Assembly (NCBI RefSeq): GCF_027568515.1
Contig: NZ_JANKZF010000024.1
Span: 1-64,000, forward strand
Length of the DNA: 64,000 bases
Reading direction: 5' to 3'
Origin: Arthrobacter sp. HY1533
GTDB taxonomy: Bacteria; Actinomycetota; Actinomycetes; Actinomycetales; Micrococcaceae
Part shown: positions 8,491-18,437 of the stretch, piece by piece
Layout of the letters: every line of letters begins with the position of its first letter
Numbering within the stretch: the stretch's first letter is position 1
The notes under the pieces: generated by a model
Seen by the model: the letters and a program-made list of their open reading frames with translations, nothing else
What the model was told of the DNA's origin: nothing
Database searches by the model: none
Translations under genes and position numbers: made by a program

Positions 8491-9603
8491 ATGATTATCG
8501 GCGTTCCCAAAGAGATCAAGAACAACGAGTTCCGCGTGGCCATGACGGCGTCGGGCGTCCACGAACTCACGCGCCACGGGCACACGGTTTTGATTGAACG
8601 CGGTGCGGGCGTTGGCTCAAGCATTTCCGACGAAGAGTACGCATCCTCCGGCGCCGAATTGGTGGCTGACGCGGCCGAGGTGTGGGGCCGTGCCGACATG
8701 GTGGTCAAGGTCAAGGAGCCCATCAGCGTTGAGTACCCGTACTTCCGCAAGGGCCTGATCCTGTTCACCTACCTGCACCTGGCTGCCGAGGCCGAGCTGA
8801 CAAAGGCACTCATGGAGTCCGGCGTGACGGCCATTGCCTACGAAACAGTGCAGATTGGCCGCACCCTGCCGTTGCTGGCACCCATGTCCGAGGTTGCCGG
8901 GCGCCTGTCCGTGCAGGTTGGCGCCCAGTGCCTGACGGCTCCCGCCGGCGGCAAGGGCATCCTGCTGGGCGGAGTCCCCGGGGTCCGCCCGGCCAACGTG
9001 GTCATTTTGGGGGCCGGCGTGTCCGGCACCAACGCCGCCGCCATGGCCATTGGCGCCGGCGCCGATGTCACCATCCTGGACATCAACATTGACCGTCTGC
9101 ACCAGCTGGACGACCACTACCAGGGCCGTCTGAAGACCGTGGCGTCCAACACCTTGGAAATTGAGCGTTCCCTCATGGCCGCAGACCTGGTCATTGGCTC
9201 GGTCCTGATCCCCGGCGCCAAGGCCCCCAAGCTGGTGACCAATGAGATGGTGTCCCGCATGAAGCCCGGTTCGGTGCTGGTGGACATCGCCGTGGACCAG
9301 GGCGGCTGCTTTGAGGACACGCACCCCACCACGCACGCCGACCCCACCTTCAAGGTCCACAACTCGGTGTTCTACTGCGTGGCCAACATGCCCGGCGCCG
9401 TGCCGAACACCTCAACCTACGCGCTGACCAATGTGACCCTGCGCTATGCGGTGGCCTTGGCCAACCTGGGCGTCGTTGCAGCCCTCGAGGCAGACCCGGC
9501 CCTGGCTGCGGGCCTGAATGTGGCCGGCGGCCAGGTTGCCCACCACTCGGTGTCCAGCGCCCACGACCTGCCCCTGGCCGATGACTGGCGCCAGCTGGTC
9601 TAG
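8491..9603 (+). CDS. ald: Alanine dehydrogenase
   Basis: NAD-dependent reversible conversion of L-alanine to pyruvate and ammonia, in the cytosol. The 370-residue length equals family size. It begins [18 protein letters not shown], the standard N-terminus with the substrate-binding arginine; KVKEP carries the catalytic-site lysine region. [10 protein letters not shown] is the Rossmann dinucleotide motif and [12 protein letters not shown] the conserved signature. The ATG at 8491 is preferred over 8476 because AAGGA lies 8 nt upstream of it. A strong terminator follows. The divergent PucR-type regulator probably controls it. Confidence 0.96.
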   Translation: MIIGVPKEIKNNEFRVAMTASGVHELTRHGHTVLIERGAGVGSSISDEEYASSGAELVADAAEVWGRADMVVKVKEPISVEYPYFRKGLILFTYLHLAAEAELTKALMESGVTAIAYETVQIGRTLPLLAPMSEVAGRLSVQVGAQCLTAPAGGKGILLGGVPGVRPANVVILGAGVSGTNAAAMAIGAGADVTILDINIDRLHQLDDHYQGRLKTVASNTLEIERSLMAADLVIGSVLIPGAKAPKLVTNEMVSRMKPGSVLVDIAVDQGGCFEDTHPTTHADPTFKVHNSVFYCVANMPGAVPNTSTYALTNVTLRYAVALANLGVVAALEADPALAAGLNVAGGQVAHHSVSSAHDLPLADDWRQLV

Positions 9604-9621
9604 AACCGACCGCCACTTAAG

Positions 9622-9665
9622 CGCCTGCGGCGGCCCCCATGTTGGGGACCGCCGCAGGCGTTTTT
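9622..9665 (+). terminator. Intrinsic terminator of ald
   Basis: CGCCTGCGGCGG pairs with CCGCCGCAGGCG and an inner CCCC/GGGG stem, followed by TTTTT at 9661-9665. The hairpin also lies just beyond the stop of the convergent sialidase gene. Confidence 0.9.
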
Positions 9666-9670
9666 GGCTC

Positions 9671-12600
9671 CTAGGCGTGCCGGCTGCGTCGCTTCCGGCC
9701 CACTGCCATGCCCACGCCGATCAACAGCGAGACCAAGGCCAGTCCCGACAGCAGTGAGACGTTGGTGCCCGTGTTCGCCAGGTCGTCCGCCGCGGCCGGA
9801 GCCGTGGTGCCGGCCGGGATTGACGTGGTCGACGGCGTCGGCTGGCCCGCAGTTGCGGCACCGGTTGGCGATGTGGCACCAGAGGCCGAGGGACTCACCG
9901 AGGGGCTGCCCGTCGGCGACGGGGTTGCGCTCGGCGTTGCCGACGGGCTTGGCGTGACCGAAGCGCTCGGGGAGGCACTCGGCGTCGGGCTCGGCGTCGG
10001 TTCGACCGCCTCGGCCACCGTCACTGCCGCGGCACCGGCGCTGCTGGCACCAACCGCACGGATCTGGTGGTTCCCGGCAACCGCACCGGCCGGGATGGTG
10101 ACGTCGGCAGCGAAGTTGCCCTCGCCGTCGGCCGTGACTGTGCCCAGCGGCAGCGGGTCCGAGTGCAGGGTCAGGGCCAACTGCTGTCCGGGCGTGAACC
10201 CGGAGCCGGAGACCTTCCAGCCGCCGTCAGTGGCCGTTGCAGACAGCGTGCCAACCCTGGCCACAGCAGTTTGCGCCAGCACCGGGAGGGTGCCGTTGGC
10301 ATCCAGGCCGGTCAGGGCCAGCGTGTTTTCACCCGCTGCTGCGGGAACGCTGAAGGTGAAGGCGCCGTCGGCGGTGATGGCCTTGGCGGAACCGTTGACC
10401 ACAACATTCACGGTTCCGGTGACCCCCGCCAAGGTGCCGGAGGCCGTGAAGACAGGCTTGCCGGCGTCATCGAAGGACACCACGGCCGACAAGTCGGTCA
10501 CGGTCAGCGTGGCAGCGGCAGGGAGGGCCGGGGCCCCCACAGCCTTCCAGGCCACGTCAGGCGCCCGGTAGTAGCCGATTCCTGCAGCATCCCAGCCCTG
10601 TGCCCGGTTGAGCAGGCGGGCCGTGAAGTCCTCGAACTGGGCCGGATCATTCTGGCGGTCTGCCTTGGCACTCCAGGCAAGCTCGGCAACGGCCGGGAAG
10701 CGCGGGAACATCATGTGGTTCATGTAGGTGCGTACCGAGTCAAAGGGCTTCTCGGGCGTCCAGAAGGCGTGGCTGCCGTTTTGGTTGGTGGCATCTGACC
10801 AAAGGGCAACCTCCACACCCAGGATCTGGCTGTCGGCCAGCGCCAGTGTTCCGCCGCCAACCCTCGGCACGGCCGTGGTTGGCTCCCACTGGTAGGAACG
10901 GGCCAGGTTGACGTAGCCGCCGTTGACCCATTTCAGGCCGTACTTGGTGGTGGCGTCGTACTTCATGTCCACATAGGTCCTGTCGGCAGGGGACATGATC
11001 AACTTGTTCCCTGCGTCCACTGCGTGGGCCACGTTGTTGAGCAGTTCCGTGGCGTCACCGGAGGTTTGGGCGTAGTTTTGCAGCACGCCGCCAGCCGGGA
11101 GGCCTTCGCCGTCGGCCCAGGAGTTCCAGCCAATGACTTTCTTGCCGTTGTCGGTGACAATCTTGTTCACGATCTTGGTGTAGTCGGTGAACTGCTGGTG
11201 CGTGAGCCCTGCGGACTCGTCGCCGCCCACGTGAATGTAGTCGGTGGTGGTGTTCTGCGCAGCAACCTCGGCCATGACGGCTGTCAGGAAGGTCTTGACG
11301 TTGTCGAGGTGTTCGGCGTCCTTGAGGCAGAAGTTCGGCCCGCGGTCGAAGTTGGTCCACGGCGCAATGGCCACGTTGTTGCAGTTCAAGTTGGCCACCG
11401 CGGACATGGCGGCGCCGGCGTGGCCGGGTCCGTCAATTTCCGGGATGACCTCAATGAAGCGTGCAGCGGCGTAGTCAACAATTTCCTTGTAGTCGGCCTT
11501 GGTGTAGAACCAGGGACCGGACACGCCGTTGTCCACAGTGCCGGCCGGGATGCCGCTCTGCACGGACGCACCCACACCTGTCAGGGCGGGGTAGGCGTCA
11601 ATGGCTATGCGCCAGCCTTGATCCTCCGTGAGGTGGAAGTGGAAGGCGTTGAGCTTGTATTCGGCCATGTAGTCCAGGTAGGCCTTCACGTCAGCCACCG
11701 GGTAGTAGCGGCGACCCACATCGAGCATGGCGCCGCGGTAGTCCCAGCGCGGCTTGTCGGAGATCTCCACCGGAGCCACCGTCCAGGCGCCGGCCTGCAC
11801 CGTGGGGGCGCTGATCTGCACGGGCAGCAGCTGGCGCAGGGTCTGGATGCCGTTGAAGACGCCCTCGGCCGTGTGGCCGGTGACCAGCACGCCGGTGCCC
11901 TTGACGCTGAGCGTGTAGCCCTGCTCGCCCAGCGTTGCCGGCCCGTTCGCGGCCAGGGTGATGGCCGGGTAGAGGCTCGACGCCGTCCGGCCCACCTTGG
12001 GCGCGAAGCCCGTGGCGGGCTTGAGCAGATCCGCAAGGTAACTGCCCAGCGTGGCCGTGTCCGCGTCGGTGACGATGGGGGTGTTCTTGGTCAGGCCAAA
12101 GCGCGGTCCGGTTCCGGAAACCACTGAGTTCGGCTTCGGAATAAGGGCCGGCAGGCCCGTGGGCGCAACGTAGTCCGGGTTGTTGGCGCTCACGGAGAAT
12201 TCGGCCACGGTGGTGGTTTCCGTTTTCGCGGCGCCGATGTCGTTGTAGGAGACCAGCTTGACGTAGCGTCCCGTGGCGGGCGCTGCGAAGTAGGCCGCCT
12301 GCTTGGCGTTTCCGGTGGTGAACTTGCCGCCGGCAACCGGTGATCCCCAGCTGCTTCCGTCATCGGAGACGTATACGCGGTAGTCGCCGATGGCACCGTT
12401 GGTGTTGTTCTGGCGGGCTGTGTAGTTCACCCCGCACAGGGTCTTGCTGGCACCGAGGTCTACCGTGAGGGAGTTGGGGAATTCCATGGTGCCCTTGGAC
12501 CAGCCGGTTGACCAAAAAGTTGCATTGTTTCCATCAATGGCGCTTGATGCCGGGGTGTCCTCGGAACCGTAGCTGGCCAGGGACTCCTCCGAGCTGGCCT

Positions 12601-15109
12601 TGGCGGAAACCGGCTTGATGGCCGTGGGATCGCAGCCTGCGGGAACTGCCGTCAGTGCGGCCGGGGCCGCGGGCAGTTCAAACGGCGCCTGGAGCTCAAT
12701 GGTGTCTCCGGTTGCCGAGGACGTGAACGGCTGGCCCGCAGCCGTTGCCGTGACGGTCATGGATGGCGTGTAGTTGCCTGCGGCAACATCGGCGGCGTTG
12801 AAGGTGTGCTTCTTGGCGCGGCAGAACTGCTGGGCGCCGGGAGCCAGTGTGCCGCTGAAGCAGCCGGCAATGTCGATGTTGGAGGTGGCGGCAAGGTTTT
12901 CCAGCGGCACGTTGCCGTCGTTGGTGACGCGCACCATGTAGGAACCCTTGTCATTGATGCCCAGCCCGGGAGGCGATGCGTAGTTGAAGACATCCAGGAC
13001 GGTTTCAATCTTGGCCGAAGGGGCGGCCGTCAGGTCCGCAACGGGAGTTGTTCCCGGTGTGGTGATCTTGACGTTCTTGATGGTTCCGTTGAATTTCCAC
13101 TGGTCCAAGGGCCCCGCGTCGGCGCTGGTCTTGAAGTTCACGCCGCCGATCGTCACGGTGTCAAGGTTGGGAAGCGACTTGAAGAAGAATTCGCCGGCCT
13201 TGGAGTACAGTTCAACGCCGTCCAGGAAGTACTTGGTGGTGCCGTTTCCTGCTGTCAGCTTGACGGTGTGGTCCACCCCGTTGGCGCTGTTCGGGGTCGA
13301 GGAGTAGTTGGCCAGGTAGCCCACGGCCCGGGACGGGCGTATCTCAAAGTAGGCCTTGCCGCCGTTGTTCACTGTCAGCAGCAGGTCATGGTCATCCACG
13401 CTTTTTTGCGTTGCACCAAACAAGGTCTGCGGTTTCGCGTTGACCGACGCAGATGAGTTGAACGTGACAGAGATGCTGCCTTTTGCCAGGTTCTTTATCT
13501 TCTCGAGGCTTTCGGTGGTGATGTTTGTCAGGGTTGTGCCGTCATAGCTTCTGGTGGTTGTGTCCTCAAAAACAACTGTTTCCGAGGCTGCTCCCGTGCC
13601 GGCCACGGTGGCCAGGCGGACCAGCACCTGGGAGCTCTTGCCCCCGGCCGTGAAGGTTGCCTGAACATCCTGGCTTTGGACGGCACTGTCCTTGCTGGTG
13701 GCCACGGGGACGTTGACCACGGCCTGGGCGCCGGCCGCGATGGCAGGGGTGGCGGCCGTTCCGCTGACGTAGCGGCCGCCGTCGACCGTGACTGTGCCGG
13801 CGGGCAGTGCCGCCGGGGTCTGGTTGGTGACAGTGACGGGGACAGTGGTGGTGTTGCCGATGGCCAGGGCGGTGGCGGCGGGGATGGACAGCGGGGCGCA
13901 TGCGCCCTCAAGCTCGGCCAGCGGGAAGGAGGCAAAGGTGATGTCAGCGTAGCCGTTGCGCTCATACAGCACGCCCACGGTGCTGCCATTCACCATGGCG
14001 GCCGTGGAGTAGCCGGAAGATCCCGTCTCCAGGACCTTGCCCACGGGCCAGGTGGTGCCGTCGTCGCAGGACAGGCGGACGGTGGTGTTCATGCGGATGT
14101 CGCGGTCAAAGTTGTTGGTGGAGATCATCCACTTGGACTTGGGGTCGCTTGCGGGAAGCGTGGGGAACACCCGCGTGATGGAACCGTTGCTGGTTGCATC
14201 GATGAGCGCGGGGTCGTCGGTCTTGGGGCCCCAGGTGGCGCCGCCGTCGGTGGAATAGGCGCGTTGGCGGTTGTCCCCGGCCCGGTTGTTCCAGATCAGG
14301 TTGCCGTTGGACATGGCGGCCGACTTGTTTTCATCGGCGCCGGCCAGGGGTTCGCCGTGGTGCCAGGTGGCGCCGTTGTCATCGGTCCAGGCGCTAACGG
14401 CACTGGAGCCGGGGGTGCGCATGAGGTACTGCTGCACCAGGCGGCCCTTGTAGGGGCCGGTGGCAATAAAGGTGGCCATGCCCGAGGCGGCAAAGCCACC
14501 GGCCCAGGCTGGGTCCTTGACCTGCGGGGTGATGTTGTGGTGTTCCCAGGTGGCCCCGTTGTCATCGGAGTAGCTGACCCAGTGCTGCACCACCTCGGGC
14601 ACGTCGCCCACGCCCGCGGCACCGGCCACGAAGCCGGTCTTCCTCGAGCCCGAGTAGAACAGGAAGACCCTGTTGGTCTCGGGGTTGTAGCCCAGCGAGG
14701 GGTCGCCGTAGCCCTCAGGATAGGCGCCGCCATGGGCGATCTTCTGCTCGCTCCAGGTGGCTCCGCCGTCCTTGCTGGTGCGCACCACTGTGTCAATGAA
14801 TGAGGGAAGGTCGGCAACTGTGTGGCGGCCGTCGTAAGCGGTGACGATGGTGCCGTCATTGGTGACGATCATGCCCGGAATCCGGTATTGGCGGTACAGC
14901 CCGTCCTGGTGGCTGGCCAGGTCAACCTTGGTGACGTTGGCCAGCTCGGCCAGCGGGGCGGGGCTGGTGGTCGGTCCGGCGGCCACTGCCGGTGAAACCG
15001 CGGGCAGGGCTTCTGCTCCCAGTTGCACCGCCTGGGCGGGCGCCACCATGGCGCCCAGCATGCAGGCCGCGACGGCGGCTACAAGTGTTTTTCGATACCA
15101 GGAACTCAA
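9671..15109 (-). CDS. Wall-anchored sialidase / GH20 beta-N-acetylhexosaminidase fusion
   Basis: About 1,812 residues, two exo-glycosidases in one secreted protein. Order: signal peptide ending near APAQA; sialidase at about residues 55-405 with the YRIPGM motif and five Asp-boxes (SKDGGATW, SDDNGATW, TDDNGATW, STDGGATW, SCDDGTTW); a beta-sandwich; a LamG-like region (about 510-690); a CARDB-like part; an F5/8-type C domain (about 830-975); GH20 N-terminal domain from LIPKPNSV; GH20 catalytic barrel with the FHFHLTEDQGWR region and the Asp-Glu catalytic pair in IHVGGDES; Ig-like modules; a Pro/Ser/Thr linker; LANTG, a membrane segment and a basic tail. Predicted to release terminal sialic acid and HexNAc at the cell surface. 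The TTG start at 15109 is preferred (GGAG 6 nt upstream, signal peptide follows); a GTG at 15145 lacks a ribosome binding site. Confidence 0.92.
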   Translation of the reverse strand: MSSWYRKTLVAAVAACMLGAMVAPAQAVQLGAEALPAVSPAVAAGPTTSPAPLAELANVTKVDLASHQDGLYRQYRIPGMIVTNDGTIVTAYDGRHTVADLPSFIDTVVRTSKDGGATWSEQKIAHGGAYPEGYGDPSLGYNPETNRVFLFYSGSRKTGFVAGAAGVGDVPEVVQHWVSYSDDNGATWEHHNITPQVKDPAWAGGFAASGMATFIATGPYKGRLVQQYLMRTPGSSAVSAWTDDNGATWHHGEPLAGADENKSAAMSNGNLIWNNRAGDNRQRAYSTDGGATWGPKTDDPALIDATSNGSITRVFPTLPASDPKSKWMISTNNFDRDIRMNTTVRLSCDDGTTWPVGKVLETGSSGYSTAAMVNGSTVGVLYERNGYADITFASFPLAELEGACAPLSIPAATALAIGNTTTVPVTVTNQTPAALPAGTVTVDGGRYVSGTAATPAIAAGAQAVVNVPVATSKDSAVQSQDVQATFTAGGKSSQVLVRLATVAGTGAASETVVFEDTTTRSYDGTTLTNITTESLEKIKNLAKGSISVTFNSSASVNAKPQTLFGATQKSVDDHDLLLTVNNGGKAYFEIRPSRAVGYLANYSSTPNSANGVDHTVKLTAGNGTTKYFLDGVELYSKAGEFFFKSLPNLDTVTIGGVNFKTSADAGPLDQWKFNGTIKNVKITTPGTTPVADLTAAPSAKIETVLDVFNYASPPGLGINDKGSYMVRVTNDGNVPLENLAATSNIDIAGCFSGTLAPGAQQFCRAKKHTFNAADVAAGNYTPSMTVTATAAGQPFTSSATGDTIELQAPFELPAAPAALTAVPAGCDPTAIKPVSAKASSEESLASYGSEDTPASSAIDGNNATFWSTGWSKGTMEFPNSLTVDLGASKTLCGVNYTARQNNTNGAIGDYRVYVSDDGSSWGSPVAGGKFTTGNAKQAAYFAAPATGRYVKLVSYNDIGAAKTETTTVAEFSVSANNPDYVAPTGLPALIPKPNSVVSGTGPRFGLTKNTPIVTDADTATLGSYLADLLKPATGFAPKVGRTASSLYPAITLAANGPATLGEQGYTLSVKGTGVLVTGHTAEGVFNGIQTLRQLLPVQISAPTVQAGAWTVAPVEISDKPRWDYRGAMLDVGRRYYPVADVKAYLDYMAEYKLNAFHFHLTEDQGWRIAIDAYPALTGVGASVQSGIPAGTVDNGVSGPWFYTKADYKEIVDYAAARFIEVIPEIDGPGHAGAAMSAVANLNCNNVAIAPWTNFDRGPNFCLKDAEHLDNVKTFLTAVMAEVAAQNTTTDYIHVGGDESAGLTHQQFTDYTKIVNKIVTDNGKKVIGWNSWADGEGLPAGGVLQNYAQTSGDATELLNNVAHAVDAGNKLIMSPADRTYVDMKYDATTKYGLKWVNGGYVNLARSYQWEPTTAVPRVGGGTLALADSQILGVEVALWSDATNQNGSHAFWTPEKPFDSVRTYMNHMMFPRFPAVAELAWSAKADRQNDPAQFEDFTARLLNRAQGWDAAGIGYYRAPDVAWKAVGAPALPAAATLTVTDLSAVVSFDDAGKPVFTASGTLAGVTGTVNVVVNGSAKAITADGAFTFSVPAAAGENTLALTGLDANGTLPVLAQTAVARVGTLSATATDGGWKVSGSGFTPGQQLALTLHSDPLPLGTVTADGEGNFAADVTIPAGAVAGNHQIRAVGASSAGAAAVTVAEAVEPTPSPTPSASPSASVTPSPSATPSATPSPTGSPSVSPSASGATSPTGAATAGQPTPSTTSIPAGTTAPAAADDLANTGTNVSLLSGLALVSLLIGVGMAVGRKRRSRHA

Positions 15110-15186
15110 GGCACTCTCCAGGGTGGGACCGCGGGAGCGTGGCACCGGCGGTGGTTGGCAAGGGCGGAGCAGAAAAAAATTTGAGC

Positions 15187-15200
15187 ATGGGACATCCCAT
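15187..15200 (-). promoter_or_regulatory. ATGGGA-N2-TCCCAT palindrome upstream of the sialidase gene
   Basis: Perfect 6-bp inverted arms in the intergenic region, 78 bp upstream of the proposed TTG start. Candidate operator. The rest of the 340-bp gap (15110-15451) shows no gene; it must hold promoters for the two divergent genes. Confidence 0.35.
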
Positions 15201-15451
15201 ATCCAATGCCGAGACTAACCGCCGGTGTTATGGATCACAATGGTTTGCCGCGAATTCCGTCTTTGTTACGTTCCCGGACACCCTGACGGATGCCGTGACT
15301 CTCCCGCGATGAAGTTGCAGTTCTGTCCCCTTTGCCCCCGGGACCTGTCCCCGCACGCCGTCCGCGCCTACCTTGAAGGCAGGGATGGCGCCTGAGCGGG
15401 CGCCGCGGTGCCTGCGGGGCAGGAATCCCTGGGCCACACGGGGAGGCAGCC

Positions 15452-16072
15452 ATGCATGGCAGGGGACGATATTCAGCACTGATCTTCGCCGCGGGCGCGG
15501 TCCTGGTACTGGCCGGCTGTGCCGTGCCATCTCCCGGGGCGGGACCTTCCACCGTCACCCCTTCCGCACCCGCAACCACGGCGCCGGCCGGCGGGCCGGG
15601 CCCCAGCCAGGTGCCGACGTCGGACATGGAAACCCAGCCGCCCAAAACCCAGCCAACCGTGCTGCCCACCAACGCCTCGGTGACGGTGTTTTACATTGCC
15701 CAGGGCGACGGCGGGGCGGGCGGGCCGGATGTCGGCTGCGGCGACAGCGCCATCCCGGTGACAAGCCCCACCATCAGCTACACGGACCCCGTGGAGGGGG
15801 CGCTGCGGACGCTGCTGGCCAACCACGAGCAGCAGATTGGCCAGTCCGGCCTGGACAATACGCTGTGGCAGTCGCAACTTGCAGTGGACTCGATTGAGCG
15901 GAGCGGAACCACCATCACCGCCCATCTCACAGGCACGCTGTCCATGGGCGGGGAGTGCGACATTCCGCGCGTTGAGGCGCAACTGCAGCTCACGGCAAAC
16001 ACGGCAGCGGGCAGCGTGGTGGCCATCACAATCAACGGCAAAACGTTGAGTGAAGCGCTGAGCCTGAGGTAG
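15452..16072 (+). CDS. GerMN-domain lipoprotein
   Basis: A 206-residue exported lipoprotein: basic MHGRGR start, hydrophobic core and lipobox LAGC at about residue 22, then a Pro/Thr-rich spacer to about residue 70. The remaining 130 residues fit the GerMN fold (VTVFYIAQGD; VEGALRTLLAN; LSMGGECDIP; ITINGKTL). GerMN domains occur in the spore protein GerM and in LpqB-like actinobacterial lipoproteins; the ligand is unknown, and no sporulation is implied. GGGGAGG upstream of ATG 15452 supports the start. Single gene, divergent from the sialidase gene. Confidence 0.8.
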   Translation: MHGRGRYSALIFAAGAVLVLAGCAVPSPGAGPSTVTPSAPATTAPAGGPGPSQVPTSDMETQPPKTQPTVLPTNASVTVFYIAQGDGGAGGPDVGCGDSAIPVTSPTISYTDPVEGALRTLLANHEQQIGQSGLDNTLWQSQLAVDSIERSGTTITAHLTGTLSMGGECDIPRVEAQLQLTANTAAGSVVAITINGKTLSEALSLR

Positions 16073-16119
16073 CACACACCTTTGAAAAACTTTTGATGCC
16101 TATTGCGCAACATTGGTTA

Positions 16120-16125
16120 TATCCT
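16120..16125 (+). promoter_or_regulatory. -10 box of a probable leaderless promoter
   Basis: TATCCT ends 6 nt before the GTG at 16132; a -35-like TTGATG lies at 16093-16098. Confidence 0.4.
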
Positions 16126-16131
16126 GAGCGA

Positions 16132-17472
16132 GTGAACACTTCTGCCTCCGGCGCCGCGGGTGCCGCCGAATTCCTGTCCGAAGAAGCCGTCGACGCCCTT
16201 TCCCGGGCAGAGGGCGGTGCCGCGCAAGCTTCCCCGGCGGGGATGGGCGCCACGCCGGGCGCCCACCGGCACGATGCACTGCTCTCGCGGAGGGCGGCGA
16301 ACATCAAGCAGTCGGCCGTCCGGGACGTTTTTGAAATTTCCATGCAGCCCGGCCTTGTCTCGTTGGCCGGCGGCAATCCATACCTGCAGTCGCTGCCGCT
16401 TGAACGGCTGGCCGACACTGCCGCGGCCGTCATCGCCGAACATGGCCTCGAGGCCCTGCAGTACGGCGGGGGCCAGGGAACCCTGGAACTGCGCACGCAG
16501 ATTTGCCAGGTCATGGCCGCCGAGGGCATTCTGGACGCCGATCCCGAGAACGTGGTCATCACGGCCGGTTCCCAGTCCGCCCAGGACGTTGCCGCGAAGG
16601 TGTTTTGCGACCCGGGTGACGTAATCCTGCTCGAGGACCCCACCTACGTTGGCGCGCTGAACACCTTTGAGGCGTACGAGGTGGACGTCCAGCCGGTGGC
16701 CGGCGACGAGCACGGCACCATCCCCTCCCTGCTGCGGGAGCGCATCGCCGAACTCCAGGCTGCCGGCAAGCGCATCAAGCTGCTCTACACCATCCCCAAC
16801 TTCAACAACCCCTCCGGCGTGATGCTGGCCCCGGAGCGCCGCCAGGAGATCGTGGACATATGCCGCGAAGCGAATATTCTGGTGCTCGAGGACAACCCCT
16901 ACGGGCTCCTGAAGTTCGACGGCGTGCTGCCGGCGCCCCTGCGCGCCGCCAACCCCGACGACGTGCTGTACCTGGGCTCGTTCTCCAAGATCTTCGCCCC
17001 CGGGCTGCGGATCGGCTGGGCACTGGTCCCGGCACACCTCAAGCAGCGCTACTACCTTGCCAGCGAGGCCGTGACCCTGTGCCCACCCACCTTCAACCAG
17101 CTGCTGGTCAGCGACTACCTGGCCAACTATGACTGGCAGGGCCAGGTGCGCACCTACCGGGCGTTGTACCAGGAACGTTGCGCGGCGCTGCTTGCAGCAC
17201 TGGATGAGTTCATGCCCGCGGGTGTGAGCTGGACGCGCCCCGAGGGCGGCTTCTTCGTCTGGCTGTCCCTCCCCGAAGGAATCGACACATACCCGCTGCT
17301 GCACAAGGGCATCGAGGCCGGCGTGGTGTTTGTCCCGGGCGCCGCCTTCACGGCAACCCACACCCCGAGCAACAAGCTGCGCCTGGCCTACAGTGCGGTG
17401 CCGCCGGAAACCCTGCGCGAGGGCGTCAAGCGGCTGGCCCCGGTTTTGGCCGAGGCCATCGCCGGCAAGTAG
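16132..17472 (+). CDS. PLP-dependent aminotransferase (class I/II, LysN/2-aminoadipate-like)
   Basis: About 446 residues, fold-type I aminotransferase. The PLP-binding lysine is in LGSFSKIFAPGLRIGW; PNFNNPSGVML carries the N-P substrate/PLP motif, EDNPYG the aspartate or asparagine contact, and SLAGGNPYLQSLPLE the N-terminal active-site segment. The closest type is the 2-aminoadipate/valine-pyruvate-like group of stand-alone aminotransferases related to the MocR effector domain, without an HTH. The GTG start at 16132 is inferred from the leaderless promoter; an ATG at 16093 would overlap that promoter. The 50-residue hydrophilic N-terminal extension is unusual. Amino-acid specificity is not clear. 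Confidence 0.82.
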   Translation: MNTSASGAAGAAEFLSEEAVDALSRAEGGAAQASPAGMGATPGAHRHDALLSRRAANIKQSAVRDVFEISMQPGLVSLAGGNPYLQSLPLERLADTAAAVIAEHGLEALQYGGGQGTLELRTQICQVMAAEGILDADPENVVITAGSQSAQDVAAKVFCDPGDVILLEDPTYVGALNTFEAYEVDVQPVAGDEHGTIPSLLRERIAELQAAGKRIKLLYTIPNFNNPSGVMLAPERRQEIVDICREANILVLEDNPYGLLKFDGVLPAPLRAANPDDVLYLGSFSKIFAPGLRIGWALVPAHLKQRYYLASEAVTLCPPTFNQLLVSDYLANYDWQGQVRTYRALYQERCAALLAALDEFMPAGVSWTRPEGGFFVWLSLPEGIDTYPLLHKGIEAGVVFVPGAAFTATHTPSNKLRLAYSAVPPETLREGVKRLAPVLAEAIAGK

Positions 17473-17507
17473 CGACTGCTTTCGGCCTGGCCCGCACGAT
17501 CGCAGGC

Positions 17508-18260
17508 TCAGGAGTGCGATGCCCTGCCGCGGCGCCACAGCAGCAAGCCCGCGCCTGCCGCACTCAGCAGGCCCGCACCGAACAGCAGCGGCAGCGCGGC
17601 GGAGCCCGTTGAGGCAAGGTCGTTCCCGGTTGCTCCGGTCCCGGAACCGGCGGCTGGCATTGTTGCTGCGTCCGACGGCGTCTGCGCCGCAGCACTGCTC
17701 GGCGCGGGCGTGGGCGTCTGCGTGGGTGTCGGGGTTTCCGTGGCAACCGGGCTCGCTGGGGGCGTGCTGGGCAGCACCGGCTTGGGCACCACAGCGAAAG
17801 CACTGCCTGAAACGTCCAGGCCCACACTGAAGACAGTGGCTGCCGGAATCGGAATGCCGCCCTGCACGGCCAAGCATTCCAGCAACACCGTGGCACCGCT
17901 GTCCACCGCGTAGTCCGCCAGGACAGCCTGAACAGGCACCTCGGCGGGCTTCGCCGCATCGGCCAGCGGCACGGTGGCCGAGATGACCACGGCCGCGCCG
18001 CCCGCGGGCAACACGGACACCCGGGCCGCGTCGGCAAATCCCGCCGGGCACGGCGCAGGGGCCAGGGCGGCCGCAAAACCGGGTTGCGCCGTCGTGCTTC
18101 CCTCGGACAGAACGCCACCCTGTGCATCCAGCAGCGCCAGGATGCCAACACTGTTCTCCGGCGCGGGAGGGGCGGCTGCCTGGGCGGCGGCCGGTGCGGC
18201 CAGGAGCAGTGCGAAAGCTGCGACGGCGGCGGAGCGTCGGGCGGCGGAAATCAGTGACAC
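17508..18260 (-). CDS. Secreted LASTG wall-anchored protein of unknown function
   Basis: A 250-residue protein with a signal peptide (SAARRSAAVAAFALLL, cleavage after AQA), a central region of about 140 residues with no recognised family, and a Pro/Thr linker. It ends in a cell-wall sorting signal: LASTG, a hydrophobic stretch and WRRGRASHS. LAxTG is the motif used by class E sortases of actinobacteria. The GTG start at 18260 gives a proper signal peptide and has GAAGGG upstream; extensions further upstream are unlikely. It is divergent from a Tat-exported PHP metallohydrolase, which may be a functional partner. Function is not recognisable. Confidence 0.72.
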   Translation of the reverse strand: MSLISAARRSAAVAAFALLLAAPAAAQAAAPPAPENSVGILALLDAQGGVLSEGSTTAQPGFAAALAPAPCPAGFADAARVSVLPAGGAAVVISATVPLADAAKPAEVPVQAVLADYAVDSGATVLLECLAVQGGIPIPAATVFSVGLDVSGSAFAVVPKPVLPSTPPASPVATETPTPTQTPTPAPSSAAAQTPSDAATMPAAGSGTGATGNDLASTGSAALPLLFGAGLLSAAGAGLLLWRRGRASHS

Positions 18261-18437
18261 GTCAAGGGACCCTTCTGGTGGTCGCCCGGTTTGGGCGGCT
18301 TGGTTGATGCATCGTCCCCCATCCAGATAGACGGCATCTTGCCGCGGGGTTAACGGCCGGCTGCCCCGTCTCCACCCTGCGTTCACCTTGCCTGCCTACG
18401 CTCTGGTTGTTCCAAACAACAAGGAGAGCTTTTAGAT

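Noticed and set aside
16117-18051. 644-codon minus-strand frame opposite the aminotransferase
   Set aside because: No domain and atypical composition; the plus strand carries clear PLP enzyme motifs.
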